A DNA stretch of 64,000 nucleotides from contig NZ_JACHDZ010000001.1 in NCBI RefSeq assembly GCF_014201375.1, positions 248,001 through 312,000 of the forward strand, read 5' to 3'. The position numbers were made by a program, and so were the translations under genes. Source of the DNA: Tunturiibacter empetritectus (GTDB taxonomy: Bacteria > Acidobacteriota > Terriglobia > Terriglobales > Acidobacteriaceae). Positions 11,278 through 20,700 of this stretch are shown here, piece after piece. Numbering within the stretch: position 1 is the first letter of the stretch; each line of letters begins with the position of its first letter. Below the pieces are notes generated by a model. It saw nothing but the letters and a program-made list of their open reading frames with translations, was not told the DNA's origin and made no database searches.

Positions 11278-12861
11278 ATGAATATTCAGCACACGCGTGT
11301 CCCTTTTGAGCGAGCCAGCATCTTGCTCGCAACGGCATTCCTTTTTCTGCCTGGCACCATAAAGTCTCAAACCGTCAACACGGAATCCGGCCCCGTCACC
11401 GGCGCCACCGCCGATGGAGTCATCTCCTACAAAGGGATTCCGTACGCAGCCCCACCCATCGGAGAGCTGCGCTGGCGTGCCCCGCAGCCTCCTGCCAAAT
11501 GGTCCGCTCCATTCGCTGCCACAGCCTACGGCCACGACTGCATGCAGCTCCCCTTTCCCAGTGACGCCGCACCCCTCGGCACACCGCCCGCGGAAGACTG
11601 TCTCGTCCTCAACGTCTGGGCTCCAGCGAAACCCTCCGCAAAAAAACTCCCGGTTATGTTTTGGATCTACGGCGGCGGCTGGGTCAACGGCGGAAGCTCG
11701 CCTGCAGTCTACGATGGCAGCCAGTTCGCTAAAGGCGGCGTCGTCCTCGTCAGCTTCAACTATCGCCTCGGACGCCTCGGCTTCTTCGCCCATCCCGCCC
11801 TCACGAAAGAGCATCCCGACGAAGCGCTCGGCAACTATGGCTACATGGATCAGATCGCTGCTCTCAAGTGGGTCGAACGCAACATCGCCGCCTTCGGTGG
11901 AGATCCCGCCAACGTCACCATCTTCGGAGAGTCCGCAGGCGGCTTCTCCGTCCATATGCTCATGACGACCAAGCTCTCCGACGGCCTCTTCCAGCGAGCC
12001 ATCGTGGAGTCAGGCGGTGGCCGCTATGGTCTTAACAGTTCCTACCTCCACACCGTCTCTCCCACCGGTCGCCCCTCGGCCGAGAGCATCGGCGCGGCCT
12101 TCGCAAAAAAGAACAGCATCGAAGGCGAAGACGCCGCAGCTCTCGAAAAACTGCGGGCCCTGCCCGCCGAAGCCATCGTCGACAACATGAACATGGCCAA
12201 CATGAACGCTGAGGCAGCCACCTACTCCGGCCCCGTCATCGACGGCACCATCATGCGCGGCGAGGTCGGCGCCATGTACGCTGCCGGTATGCAGCACCCT
12301 GTCCCCATCATCGTCGGCGCCAATAGCATGGACATTGGCTTCTCCCCCGCAAAAAATAAGCAGGGGCTCTTCGCCTCCTTCGGCCCAAACGCGAAGGCCG
12401 CCCAGCAGGCCTACGATCCCGACGGCACAGCCGACTTCCGAGCCCTTGTCTTTGCGGTAGGCGGAGATCAGTTCATGATCGAGCCGGCTCGCTTCATCGC
12501 CCGCAAGGTCGCCGATGCCGGACAACCTGCCTATGAGTTCCGCTTCTCCTACGTGGCCGACTCCATGCGCAAAGAGTGGCCCGGTGCTCCCCACGCCAGC
12601 GAAATTCCCTACGTCTTCGACACCGTCAAGGCACGCTACGAGAAGGCCCTCACCGACTCAGACGAAAAAGCCGCGCGCAACACCAACGCCTACTGGATCA
12701 ACTTCGCCAAGACCGGCAACCCCAACGGGCCTGGTCTTCCCAAATGGCCCGCTTACCAAACCAAATCCGATCAACTCATGAACTTCACCAACGACGGCCC
12801 GAAGGGAACGCCTGATCCCTGGAAGGCTCGTCTTGACCTCGCAGAACCGGCAAGCAAGTAG
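11278..12861 (+). CDS. Type-B carboxylesterase, secreted
   Basis: This 527-residue carboxylesterase has a Sec-type signal peptide (hydrophobic run ILLATAFLFLPGTIKSQ). It carries the family segments GIPYAAPPIGELRWR, CLVLNVWAP, the oxyanion motif IYGGGW and the nucleophile elbow FGESAGG with Ser219. Near the C-terminus PHASEIPYVFDT carries the expected catalytic His, and GNPNGPGLPKWP repeats a segment of its neighbour. It lies 7 bases after the first esterase and is probably co-transcribed. The two paralogs differ in export route (Tat versus Sec) and in the residue before the catalytic Ser, so they are diverged partners. The substrate is unknown. Confidence 0.9.
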   Translation: MNIQHTRVPFERASILLATAFLFLPGTIKSQTVNTESGPVTGATADGVISYKGIPYAAPPIGELRWRAPQPPAKWSAPFAATAYGHDCMQLPFPSDAAPLGTPPAEDCLVLNVWAPAKPSAKKLPVMFWIYGGGWVNGGSSPAVYDGSQFAKGGVVLVSFNYRLGRLGFFAHPALTKEHPDEALGNYGYMDQIAALKWVERNIAAFGGDPANVTIFGESAGGFSVHMLMTTKLSDGLFQRAIVESGGGRYGLNSSYLHTVSPTGRPSAESIGAAFAKKNSIEGEDAAALEKLRALPAEAIVDNMNMANMNAEAATYSGPVIDGTIMRGEVGAMYAAGMQHPVPIIVGANSMDIGFSPAKNKQGLFASFGPNAKAAQQAYDPDGTADFRALVFAVGGDQFMIEPARFIARKVADAGQPAYEFRFSYVADSMRKEWPGAPHASEIPYVFDTVKARYEKALTDSDEKAARNTNAYWINFAKTGNPNGPGLPKWPAYQTKSDQLMNFTNDGPKGTPDPWKARLDLAEPASK

Positions 12862-12959
12862 CGACTCTGCAACTTGAGAACCGCAGATCCGGCGGGGGAA
12901 GCACTCTCACCGGTTCTGTGCTCAAATTCGGATGCAGATTAAACACCATCGTCTATCAA

Positions 12960-13408
12960 CACTATTTAGACAAAGGATGACATCTACAAATTGCGAGGCT
13001 ACCTTTCCTCCGGCGCACTCCTTGCGTCAACCTGTCGTCGGCTTCGATGTGATCCACGGCTACAGAACAATCTTTCCGGTGCCGCTTGCCATGGCCTCGT
13101 CATGGGACCCGGCTGTCGAACAAGCAGCCCAACAGCAGGCCGCGAAGGACTCTCGTGCTGCAGGAATCCAGTGGACCTTCACTCCCATGGTCGACATAGC
13201 GCGCGATGCCCGTTGGGGGCGCATCGTCGAAGGCGCGGGCGAGGAGATCCATACCTGGGATCGGCGACGGCGGCCGCGCAGGTCCGTGGTTTTCAGGGTG
13301 ACTCCATTGGTCCCGATAACGTTCTGGCCTGCGTCAAGCACTTTGCCGGCTACTGTGCAGCCGAAGGGCTCGGGGAAGACTCAACCGCGAGACTGCATAC
13401 AGAGTTAA
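12960..13408 (+). pseudogene. GH3 beta-glucosidase remnant
   Basis: Two frames together read as the N-terminal domain of a family 3 glycoside hydrolase. The first has GFDVIHGYRTIFPVPLAMA, WDPAVEQAA and FTPMVDIARDARWGRIVEG. The second continues with DPYLGSATAAAQVRGFQ and NVLACVKHFAGYCAAEG. The switch falls near 13245, where GAGGAGATCC seems to hold two extra bases compared with the expected codons for GEDPY. The first ~80 residues and everything after the KHFAGY segment (about 600 residues in a normal GH3) are missing. This is a decayed gene at the end of the esterase operon, suggesting the locus once included a beta-glucosidase. Confidence 0.8.
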
Positions 13409-13682
13409 TCGTCACCAAATAAGGAATGTCGCATCGCCTTGCAACCGCGGGTATCTTCAGTGGTATCCCGCGGCAGCAATGGTAAATAAGTGGCTTATGC
13501 TGCGATATGGAATCCCATGCCCCAAACTACTCAGAAGAAGAACGCACCCCCGCATCGCGCGAATCATCAAGTTCGGATCTTCTAGTCCAGGTTCAGACTC
13601 TTCCCGGCAGACCCACACGACTCGCCGCGGTTATCTCAAGAGAGTGATCTCTGTAATCGTCTGTTCACATCCAACGCCGCGC

Positions 13683-13696
13683 CAGACTGTAGTCTG
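13683..13696. promoter_or_regulatory. Palindrome just upstream of the response regulator
   Basis: CAGACT-GT-AGTCTG is a perfect 6-2-6 inverted repeat ending 13 bases before the start codon of the response regulator. It could be an operator, for example for autoregulation, though OmpR-family regulators more often bind direct repeats. No further copy was found. Confidence 0.3.
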
Positions 13697-13709
13697 AAAA
13701 GACGGCTCT

Positions 13710-14387
13710 ATGAACGTATTAGTCATAGAAGATGACACGCGGATCGCGAACCTTGTCGAACGTGCTCTGAGAGAAGACGGCCACAAGGTCACTCTCACCC
13801 ACGACGGGCAAGAGGGCGCCGATCGGCTGCTCACCGGAAAGTTCGACGCCGCTCTCCTCGACATCCTGCTCCCCGGCATGGACGGTTTCGAGGTCCTGCA
13901 CAAAGTCCGCGCGAAGCATTGCAAGACTCCCGTGCTAGTCCTCACCGCAGTCGATGCAGTTCCAAAGATCCTGCACGCATTCGACCTCGGTGCCGACGAC
14001 TATCTCGTCAAGCCCTTCATCCTCGAGATTCTGCTGGCGCGCGTCACTGCGATCGCACGAAGAGTCGTCAGGCCAGAACCGGTCATCGTCAGCGCAGGCG
14101 ACGTCACGCTCAACCCAAGCCGCCGCCTCGCAACCCGTCACGGAAGAGACATTCCCCTCACGCGCAAGCAGTTCGAACTGCTGAATCTTCTGATGGAGCG
14201 CCGCGGCCTCATCACCTCCCGCGAGCAACTCATCGAAGCCGGCTGGGGATGTACCTCCGAGGTAAAAGAAAACACTCTCGACGTCTACATCCACGGCCTC
14301 AGAGCCAAGCTTGAAAGCCCGCTCGATCATGGCGAGCCGCTCATCCGAACCGTCCACGGTACCGGTTACATGTTCGAGGCGACCTGA
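13710..14387 (+). CDS. OmpR/PhoB-family response regulator
   Basis: The product has 225 residues. An N-terminal receiver domain has the acidic pair EDD at 7-9, phospho-acceptor Asp51 in LLDILLPGMDG, the conserved Thr in VLTAVDA and Lys in YLVKPF. A C-terminal winged helix follows (about 130-222), with LTRKQFELLNLLMERRG and the RTVHGTGYMFE ending typical of OmpR/CopR regulators. It would bind DNA when phosphorylated by the kinase whose gene begins 4 bases downstream. The signal is not evident. The pair resembles the heavy-metal or CusS/CopS type only in overall layout. Confidence 0.93.
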   Translation: MNVLVIEDDTRIANLVERALREDGHKVTLTHDGQEGADRLLTGKFDAALLDILLPGMDGFEVLHKVRAKHCKTPVLVLTAVDAVPKILHAFDLGADDYLVKPFILEILLARVTAIARRVVRPEPVIVSAGDVTLNPSRRLATRHGRDIPLTRKQFELLNLLMERRGLITSREQLIEAGWGCTSEVKENTLDVYIHGLRAKLESPLDHGEPLIRTVHGTGYMFEAT

Positions 14388-14391
14388 CCCC

Positions 14392-15870
14392 ATGCACGCG
14401 CTCTCCGTCCGTGCGAAGTTGATGTTCCTCTACTTCCTGGTCACCTTTACAGGTCTTCTCCTGTTCGGGCTTATGAGCTTCGGAGTACTGCAGTACACGC
14501 TGCTGCAAGCCAAGAAGACCCACCTGCAGGGCAGGGAAGACCGCCTCCTCAGCCTCCTCAACGAAAACAACGCAAGAAAAGACCCGGTCAACTTAGAAGA
14601 AGAGCTCCGCAACTACGCGCTCGTCACTCACGAAGGAAATCTCTTCGCGATCCACAATCTCGACGGCACCCCGCTCTTTCCATCCAAAGGCATCGCTCCC
14701 GACTGGCCCCTGCCCAAGGGCGAAGACTGCGCCCACCCGGTCTTTCGCTCTGCCATACTCGCCCCGCAGCCAGCCATGATGATGTGCCACATCATCATGC
14801 TCGACGGACGCCCCGTGCGTCTCCACATCGGCGGATCGCTCGAGGAAGAGGTAGACATCCTCAACAAGTATCGCAACGCCCTGTTGCTGCTGATGCCCGG
14901 CCTGCTCATCCTCTCTTCTCTCTGCGGCTACCTCCTCAGCGGCCACGCCCTCAAACCCGTCGACCGCATGACCCGCGCAGCGTTAGGCATCGGCATCGGC
15001 AATCTCTCCGAGCGCCTTCCCGTCCCGCAGGCCAAGGACGAGATACAACAGCTCGCCATCGCCTGGAACCAGCTCCTCGCCAGGCTCGACGCCGCCGTCT
15101 CGCGTCTCAGCCAGTTCTCCGCCGACGCCTCCCACGATCTCCGAACCTCCATCACCGTCATCCTCGCAACCGCGCAGCTCTCGCTTCACCGCCGCCGCTC
15201 CGAGGACGAGTACCGCGAAGACCTCGACAAGATCGTCACCGAGTGCCGCACCGCCTCCACCCTGCTCGACGCACTCCTCGCTCTCGCCCAGAGCGATAAC
15301 TTCATCCACGAGGTCGCCTTTAAGGAGATCGACCTCTGCGAACTTCTAGTCAGCGGCTGCCGGCGCGTCGAAGACCTCGCCGAGTCCAGCGACATCATGC
15401 TCGACTGGTATCTCCCCGCCGAACCCGCCTTCATTCAGGGCGACGAGCTTCTCCTCCAGCGCCTGCTCGGCATTCTCCTCGACAACGCAATCCGATACAC
15501 CCCGGCCCACGGCGAGATCCGCGCCGAGGTCCTCCTCGTCGACAACGCCGCCATCGTAACCGTGCGCGACACCGGCGTCGGCATGTCCGAGGATGTTCGC
15601 CAACACGTCTTCGACCGCTTCTATCAGGCAGATCTCCGCGAGAGAAAATCTAAAGCAGGCAGCGGTCTTGGCCTCTCCATCGGCCGATGGATCGCAGACG
15701 CCCACGGCGCCGACCTCACCGTCGAGAGCACTCAGGGCAGAGGGTCCGCATTCCAGATACGCTTTCCCATCATGTCCGAGATTCGCCCCGCAATCATCGG
15801 GGAAGCCGCGGAAGGAGCCTCCACCATCGGACCCAGACAAGCTCCTACCCAACGGCCACTGGCCCGATGA
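14392..15870 (+). CDS. Sensor histidine kinase with HAMP domain
   Basis: This 492-residue inner-membrane kinase pairs with the upstream OmpR-type regulator. It has a first transmembrane helix (LMFLYFLVTFTGLLLFGL), a periplasmic sensor region of about 130 residues and a second helix (ALLLLMPGLLILSSLCGYLL). A HAMP segment comes next, then the H-box ADASHDLRTSI with His248 and a HATPase with DNAIRYTP, DTGVGM and GSGLGLSIGRWI. The open frame reaches back into the regulator gene, but the ATG at 14392, four bases after the regulator stop, gives a normal N-terminus. The ligand is unknown. Confidence 0.92.
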   Translation: MHALSVRAKLMFLYFLVTFTGLLLFGLMSFGVLQYTLLQAKKTHLQGREDRLLSLLNENNARKDPVNLEEELRNYALVTHEGNLFAIHNLDGTPLFPSKGIAPDWPLPKGEDCAHPVFRSAILAPQPAMMMCHIIMLDGRPVRLHIGGSLEEEVDILNKYRNALLLLMPGLLILSSLCGYLLSGHALKPVDRMTRAALGIGIGNLSERLPVPQAKDEIQQLAIAWNQLLARLDAAVSRLSQFSADASHDLRTSITVILATAQLSLHRRRSEDEYREDLDKIVTECRTASTLLDALLALAQSDNFIHEVAFKEIDLCELLVSGCRRVEDLAESSDIMLDWYLPAEPAFIQGDELLLQRLLGILLDNAIRYTPAHGEIRAEVLLVDNAAIVTVRDTGVGMSEDVRQHVFDRFYQADLRERKSKAGSGLGLSIGRWIADAHGADLTVESTQGRGSAFQIRFPIMSEIRPAIIGEAAEGASTIGPRQAPTQRPLAR

Positions 15871-15997
15871 CGTCTTTGATTGGGTGTAGTCGTGACGATG
15901 GGGCCAGACGGTCAGCTCGTATCGCAAAAACTAATTCACGAACAACTGACCGTAAATCTCGCCCGCTAGGTAGTCCCGAGGCTAAGAACACGTTGAA

Positions 15998-16381
15998 TCA
16001 GGCCAGGTAGCCCGACACAGTCACGAACAGCGTACCCGTTGAGCCTGCCGGGCTGTACCCTGTGACGGAGATAGACGTTCCCGGGTCAACGTAAAGGCGC
16101 ACCGCCTGCAGAGCGACATAAAAGTCATAACCATTAGAGCTCTGTGCGTATGCAAAGGTCAGCGGAACAAACAAACTGACACTCACGCCCCCGCAGATGT
16201 AGTTCACGAAGGCCTCGAGTTGGCTCCCCGCCGGAGTCACATCCAGCTGAAGACTCAGGGTCTCTACTACCAGGTGACTCCCGGCTGGCACTGTGACGGA
16301 GGGTGACCCGGTGGCTCCAAACGGACTGGCCGGCAGCCCTGGTGCGGAAGTAACGGCATTGATCACATCGACCTTCTCCAT
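15998..16381 (-). CDS. Orphan small protein of unknown function, possibly 5'-truncated
   Basis: The frame encodes 127 residues from the ATG at 16381. It continues upstream without a stop to about 16435, through a TTG at 16393, with plausible coding sequence (WYGSATGP, TQFLSLEAFMEK). The product is rich in Ser, Gly, Val and Thr, with alternating hydrophobic residues suggesting a beta-rich fold (VVETLSLQLDVTPAGSQLEA, LFVTVSGYLA at the end). It has no signal peptide and no recognisable domain. The missing Shine-Dalgarno site and the coding character upstream of every start suggest the tail of a larger gene cut by the repeat element at 16470. No function is proposed. Confidence 0.45.
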   Translation of the reverse strand: MEKVDVINAVTSAPGLPASPFGATGSPSVTVPAGSHLVVETLSLQLDVTPAGSQLEAFVNYICGGVSVSLFVPLTFAYAQSSNGYDFYVALQAVRLYVDPGTSISVTGYSPAGSTGTLFVTVSGYLA

Positions 16382-16469
16382 GAACGCCTCCAACGACAGG
16401 AACTGTGTTCTGGGCCCGGTCGCACTACCATACCAAACTCACCAAAACCTCTCCTGAAGCGGGAAGCCC

Positions 16470-16640
16470 CCAAAATAAATCCCAAATCCCTGTCACATTT
16501 CGAGCCCTCGAAAAAGCGACTGCCAAAACACCACGTTCACCATACAAAACACCACAACTTCACCACCAAAACACCACGTCAAAACACCCGATTTCTCCAA
16601 AACCCCCCGCAAAACCGCACAAACCCCGCGCAAAAAAAAT
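16470..16640. repeat. AAAACACCAC-type intergenic repeat element, copy 1
   Basis: The element begins with CAAAATAAATCCCAAA and CCTGTCACATTTCGAGC. It continues with irregular tandem units of AAAACACCAC (near 16525, 16557, 16569 and 16581), then C/A-rich sequence up to the folD promoter region. The same block, in the same order, recurs at 52494-52690. The strand is strongly C/A biased (purine/pyrimidine skew). It fills most of the 386-base gap between the orphan gene and folD. Confidence 0.7.
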
Positions 16641-16767
16641 TACTCCACTCCGGCGCCCAGTCGAACGCCAAACCCGATCCCCAAACTCAAATCCGGAGAC
16701 GCCGTCCGTCGGCGCAGCCCCTATCGTCCCGGCAACCAGACTGTAAACTGTCCTAAGGACCACACTT

Positions 16768-17694
16768 ATGACAGCAACTCCAATGCTAGGCAAACCGGTG
16801 GCCGACGCCATCGTGACTAAAGTAAAAGCCGATGTCGCTCATTTAAAAGAGCGCTACGGAATCACCCCGCAACTAAGCGTGATCCAGGTAGGAAGAGACG
16901 CAGCCTCTGAAGTCTATTTGCAGAACAAAATAAAGAGCTTCGCCAAAATCGGCATCTCAGTAAAGCCCCACACCTTCCACTCCACCGTCAGCGCCGCAGA
17001 GCTTGAAGACACAGTCAGTGCCTTGAGTGAAGACAAATCCGTTCATGGAATCATGATCGGCCTACCGCTTCCATCTCACATCGAAGATTCTACAGACGAA
17101 AACAGAGGTAAATTCGATATCTTCGATCGGATCAATCAATTCAAAGACGTCGATGGTGTATCGCGACATTCCACAGCAGAGCTCTATCGAGGACAGCTCG
17201 AACGCCTGACGTTTCTTCCCTCAACTGCCCTGGCTGTAAGTCGAATGCTGAAGTTCTACGGTGTCGAAACGACAGGAAAACGAGTCGTAGTCGTAGGCAG
17301 GAATGACATCACTGGCAAGCCGATTCATCATATGCTGGGCGGCCGAATGGGAAATGCAACAGTCTCATGGTGCCACCGGTTCACCCCGAAGGAGACGCAC
17401 GATGATCTGACGAGAGCGGCAGATATCGTCATCACCTGCGTCGGTAGCCCTCGATATCAATTGAAAGAGGATGTTCTTCGCAGCGGATCCACAGTGATCG
17501 ACGTAGGCACCCGAGTAGACAAGGATGGCAATTTGATTGGAGATGTAGACTTCGATGGCGTGAAGCACGTCGCAGCCTTCTTGACGCCAGTCCCCAGAGG
17601 CGTCGGGCCCGTTACAGTCGCCTGTCTGATGGAAAACGTCGTCAGGGCTACGAGATTTTGCGCCGGAGAAGATGTGCGCGGATATCAGCTCTAG
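16768..17694 (+). CDS. folD: FolD-family methylene-THF dehydrogenase/cyclohydrolase, divergent
   Basis: The 308-residue product matches FolD from end to end. It has YLQNKIKSFAKIGI (Tyr50, Lys54 by count), KDVDG (127-130), the dinucleotide motif VVVVGRNDITGKP and TPVPRGVGPVTVACLMEN. FolD interconverts 5,10-methylene-THF and 10-formyl-THF with NAD(P). Several conserved positions differ. GIMIGLPLP has Gly98 where family members have Gln in VQLPLP. The PCTP motif is replaced by LPST. An insertion of roughly ten residues (around 107-122) precedes KDVDG. Lys54 and the Asp of KDVDG remain. The fold assignment is secure, but full bifunctional activity is doubtful. The gene lies 36 bases before a TonB receptor and may be co-transcribed with it. 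Confidence 0.85.
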   Translation: MTATPMLGKPVADAIVTKVKADVAHLKERYGITPQLSVIQVGRDAASEVYLQNKIKSFAKIGISVKPHTFHSTVSAAELEDTVSALSEDKSVHGIMIGLPLPSHIEDSTDENRGKFDIFDRINQFKDVDGVSRHSTAELYRGQLERLTFLPSTALAVSRMLKFYGVETTGKRVVVVGRNDITGKPIHHMLGGRMGNATVSWCHRFTPKETHDDLTRAADIVITCVGSPRYQLKEDVLRSGSTVIDVGTRVDKDGNLIGDVDFDGVKHVAAFLTPVPRGVGPVTVACLMENVVRATRFCAGEDVRGYQL

Positions 17695-17730
17695 GCCAAT
17701 TCTAGGCAAGTCTCAATATAATGGCGTCTC

Positions 17731-20700
17731 ATGCGTTTCATTCAGACAGCCCTCCTCGTATTTTTCGTATCTTCTTTGCTTTGCGCCCAGCAACTGGCCA
17801 CTCGATATTGGGGCGGAACGCTACAGAATAACGCCGGCGCATCGATCAATGGCGCAACTATCCGTTTGGTTGCGAAACAAGGCGAACTCAGCTCAAAGAC
17901 ATCCTCAGACGGTAGTTTCCAATTTCCCAATCCAGCCCCCGGCGACTATACGCTCGAGGTAACGATAGACGGAGTCGTTCACCGCTCTGTGGAGTCACTC
18001 AGACTCAAAGCAGACTCACCTCCAGCAATTGTGACCCTCTCCGCTGAAGGCACCGTCGCGGTTACATTTCGTGTGGAGGACACTGCGAAGGCCGGCGGAG
18101 AGAAGCTCTCCAGTCAGACCGTCAGCGCAATTCCGCTGAACAAACGCGACTTCAGCCAGTTATTGCTGCTCGCGGCTGGAACGATGACCGACGCGAATGG
18201 CCAGACAAACTTCACCCAGCAGTTCGCTATCAACGGACAGCGCGGCGTCGAGGCAGTCTTCGCCATGGACGGCGCAGACACGAGCGACCCGGAGTTGGGA
18301 GGCGCAACGTTCAGCAACTTCAACGTCGATGCCGTCCAGGAGATTCAATCGACCTCAGGCTGGATGCCCGCAGAGATCGGCCGCGGTGCCGCGGGCTTTA
18401 CAAACATCACCACACGCTCCGGAAGCAGTGGTTTTCACGGTTCCGTCTTCGAATTCCTGCGCAACTCTGCGCTCGATGCGCGCAACTACTTCGACCATCC
18501 CTCCATCGCTGAACCCGGCCGAATCCCGCCGTTTCGGCGCAATGAATTTGGCTTCACCAACGGCGGCCCGGTCATCCTGCCCCATCTCTACGATGGAAGC
18601 GGCAAGACCTTCTACTTCGGGCAATATCAAGGCTTTCGACAGGTACTTGGAACGACGCAGGTCCTCCCGGTGCCCACGGCCTCCGAGCGGCTTGGCATCG
18701 ACACGACCGCGTTTCCAGGCGATACGCTGGTCATTACGCCTACTCCTGAGATCGCGAAGATTCTCTCCCGCTATCCGTTGCCGAATAACCCGACAGGCTC
18801 CTACGGCGCCAACACCTACGCGGTGTCCTCCAAGGTAGTCACGAACGCCAACCAGTTCTCCGTACGGATCGACCAGGTGCTTTCCGCAAACAAACATCTC
18901 ACCGCAAGATTCAACTTCAACAATCTCTTCGGCCCCACCACCAACCCCGACCAGACTGCCATTGATCCCAGCTTCGGTGTTGTGTACGTCGATCACCAGC
19001 GCAACGGAGTCCTTACCTACAACCAGACGGTCTCCCCTCGCTTCTCCTTCGAGAGTTCCATCAGCGCAACCAGAACGACGCCCCAGTTTCCAACACCGAA
19101 TCGCACCGACCCCGCGGTCAAGTTCAACGACGGCCTCTTTGAAGCCTTCAACTCGGCGGCTGGCTCAGTCATATCCGCATACGGCAACCTCTTTCAGGCC
19201 AGACAGAACTTCGTAATCACCATCGGACGTCACCTCATCAAGGCTGGTGGAGAGTTCCGTGCCAATCGCGATACCACCTACTTCGGCACCAGCCCAAACG
19301 GCGAATACGACTTCGGTGGAGGGACGGCCTACTCCCCTGTAAACATCACCTCACAGAGCGGCGCTCACAACATCCGCGTCGGCGACCCTCTGCCAGATAC
19401 GCTTAGCGGGCTGCTCACCGGGAGCGCTTTCGTCTACACCACGGCTGTCGCGTCCCCATACGTCTCGGGCGGTGATCACATCGGCCCCGCAGCAATCTCA
19501 CGTAACGGCGGAGCGATCTATGCCCAGGACACCTTCAAGATCTCCGACCGGGTCGTCCTCGACTACGGCATTCGCTATGAGATCTACTCTCCCATCACCG
19601 AACGTGCTCACCGCACCTCGGGCTTCCTCATCAACGGTTCGCAGCAGCAATATGTCGTCAATCCGCAGCCCGGATACCACTTCGACTGGGGCGGGATTGC
19701 TCCTCGCGTCCAAGTCGACTGGAGGGTCACGAACACGCTTCACCTTCACGCCGGCGGCGGCATCACAACAATTCCGCCCAACATCTGGCAAGACAATTTT
19801 CTAACCGGCGCTGTCCCCTTCGTGATCTATCCCCATATTACTGCCGCTGTCGGAGCGCCAATCCTCTATGGATTTCAGATCACCTCAGCGCAGCTTCCCA
19901 CCTTCTACACTCCCACCGGACAAAACGTCTTCGCCAGCGGCAATACCAAAAGTGTTCCATCCAACACCGTTCTCGACGTGGAGCGCTACCAGAGAGATCT
20001 CGCCGCGCTCTCGCCAGGCGCTCAGTTCACGCCGCTGAATTTGACGGGAATCGATCGCCACTTCGGCAACGGTTATCTGCAAACGTGGACACTTGGCGCT
20101 GAACGTCAGTTCGGTAAGCTCACCGCGGACGCCGCCTATGTCGGTACTGCATCGGCCAAGCTGCCGCGTACCACCTTTCCCAACAGCTACTCCGGCGCCA
20201 GTCCGGGATTCGCCCCGTATACCCAGTTTGACGGTTCAGGCAACGCGATCGGTGGCTTCGGGACCGAACAGCTCATCACCAATAACGCTCACTCCACCTA
20301 TCATTCGTTGCAAACATCGCTTACCGGTACACCTTTTCAGGGCGGCCCTGGCATGCAGCTAAGCTACACCTGGTCCAAGTCGATCGATGACACGAGCGGG
20401 GTCACGGCAAATGGAAACACCACCGGCGCAATCTCCAATCCATACCCACAAAATCCGTTTAATACCCAAGCAGAAAAGGGGCCGTCCAGCTTCGACGTTA
20501 CGCATGGATTCACCATGAGTCTTGCTCAGGATCTGCAGTTGGAGAAGATTGAGCTGCTGCAACCGATCAACCGAAAAGTCACAGCCGGGTGGGAGTTGCT
20601 GAGCATCTCCACGATCAGCAGTGGCCAGCCCTTCACGGTCTACTCCGGCGTACAGCAGACAGGCGCCGGCTCCAACGGAGTAGATCGGCCTAACCAGATC

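Noticed and set aside
12877..12917. Terminator hairpin (AGAACCG/CGGTTCT) after the second esterase
   Set aside because: The loop would be 27 bases and there is no T-run. The pairing is probably chance.
16520..16600. CRISPR-like array of AAAACACCAC units
   Set aside because: Units are short (about 10 bp), irregularly spaced and without unique spacers, and no cas genes are present.
17717..17722. TATAAT as the promoter of the second TonB receptor
   Set aside because: It lies only 9 bases before the start codon and has no -35 box at the right distance. Read-through from folD is simpler.
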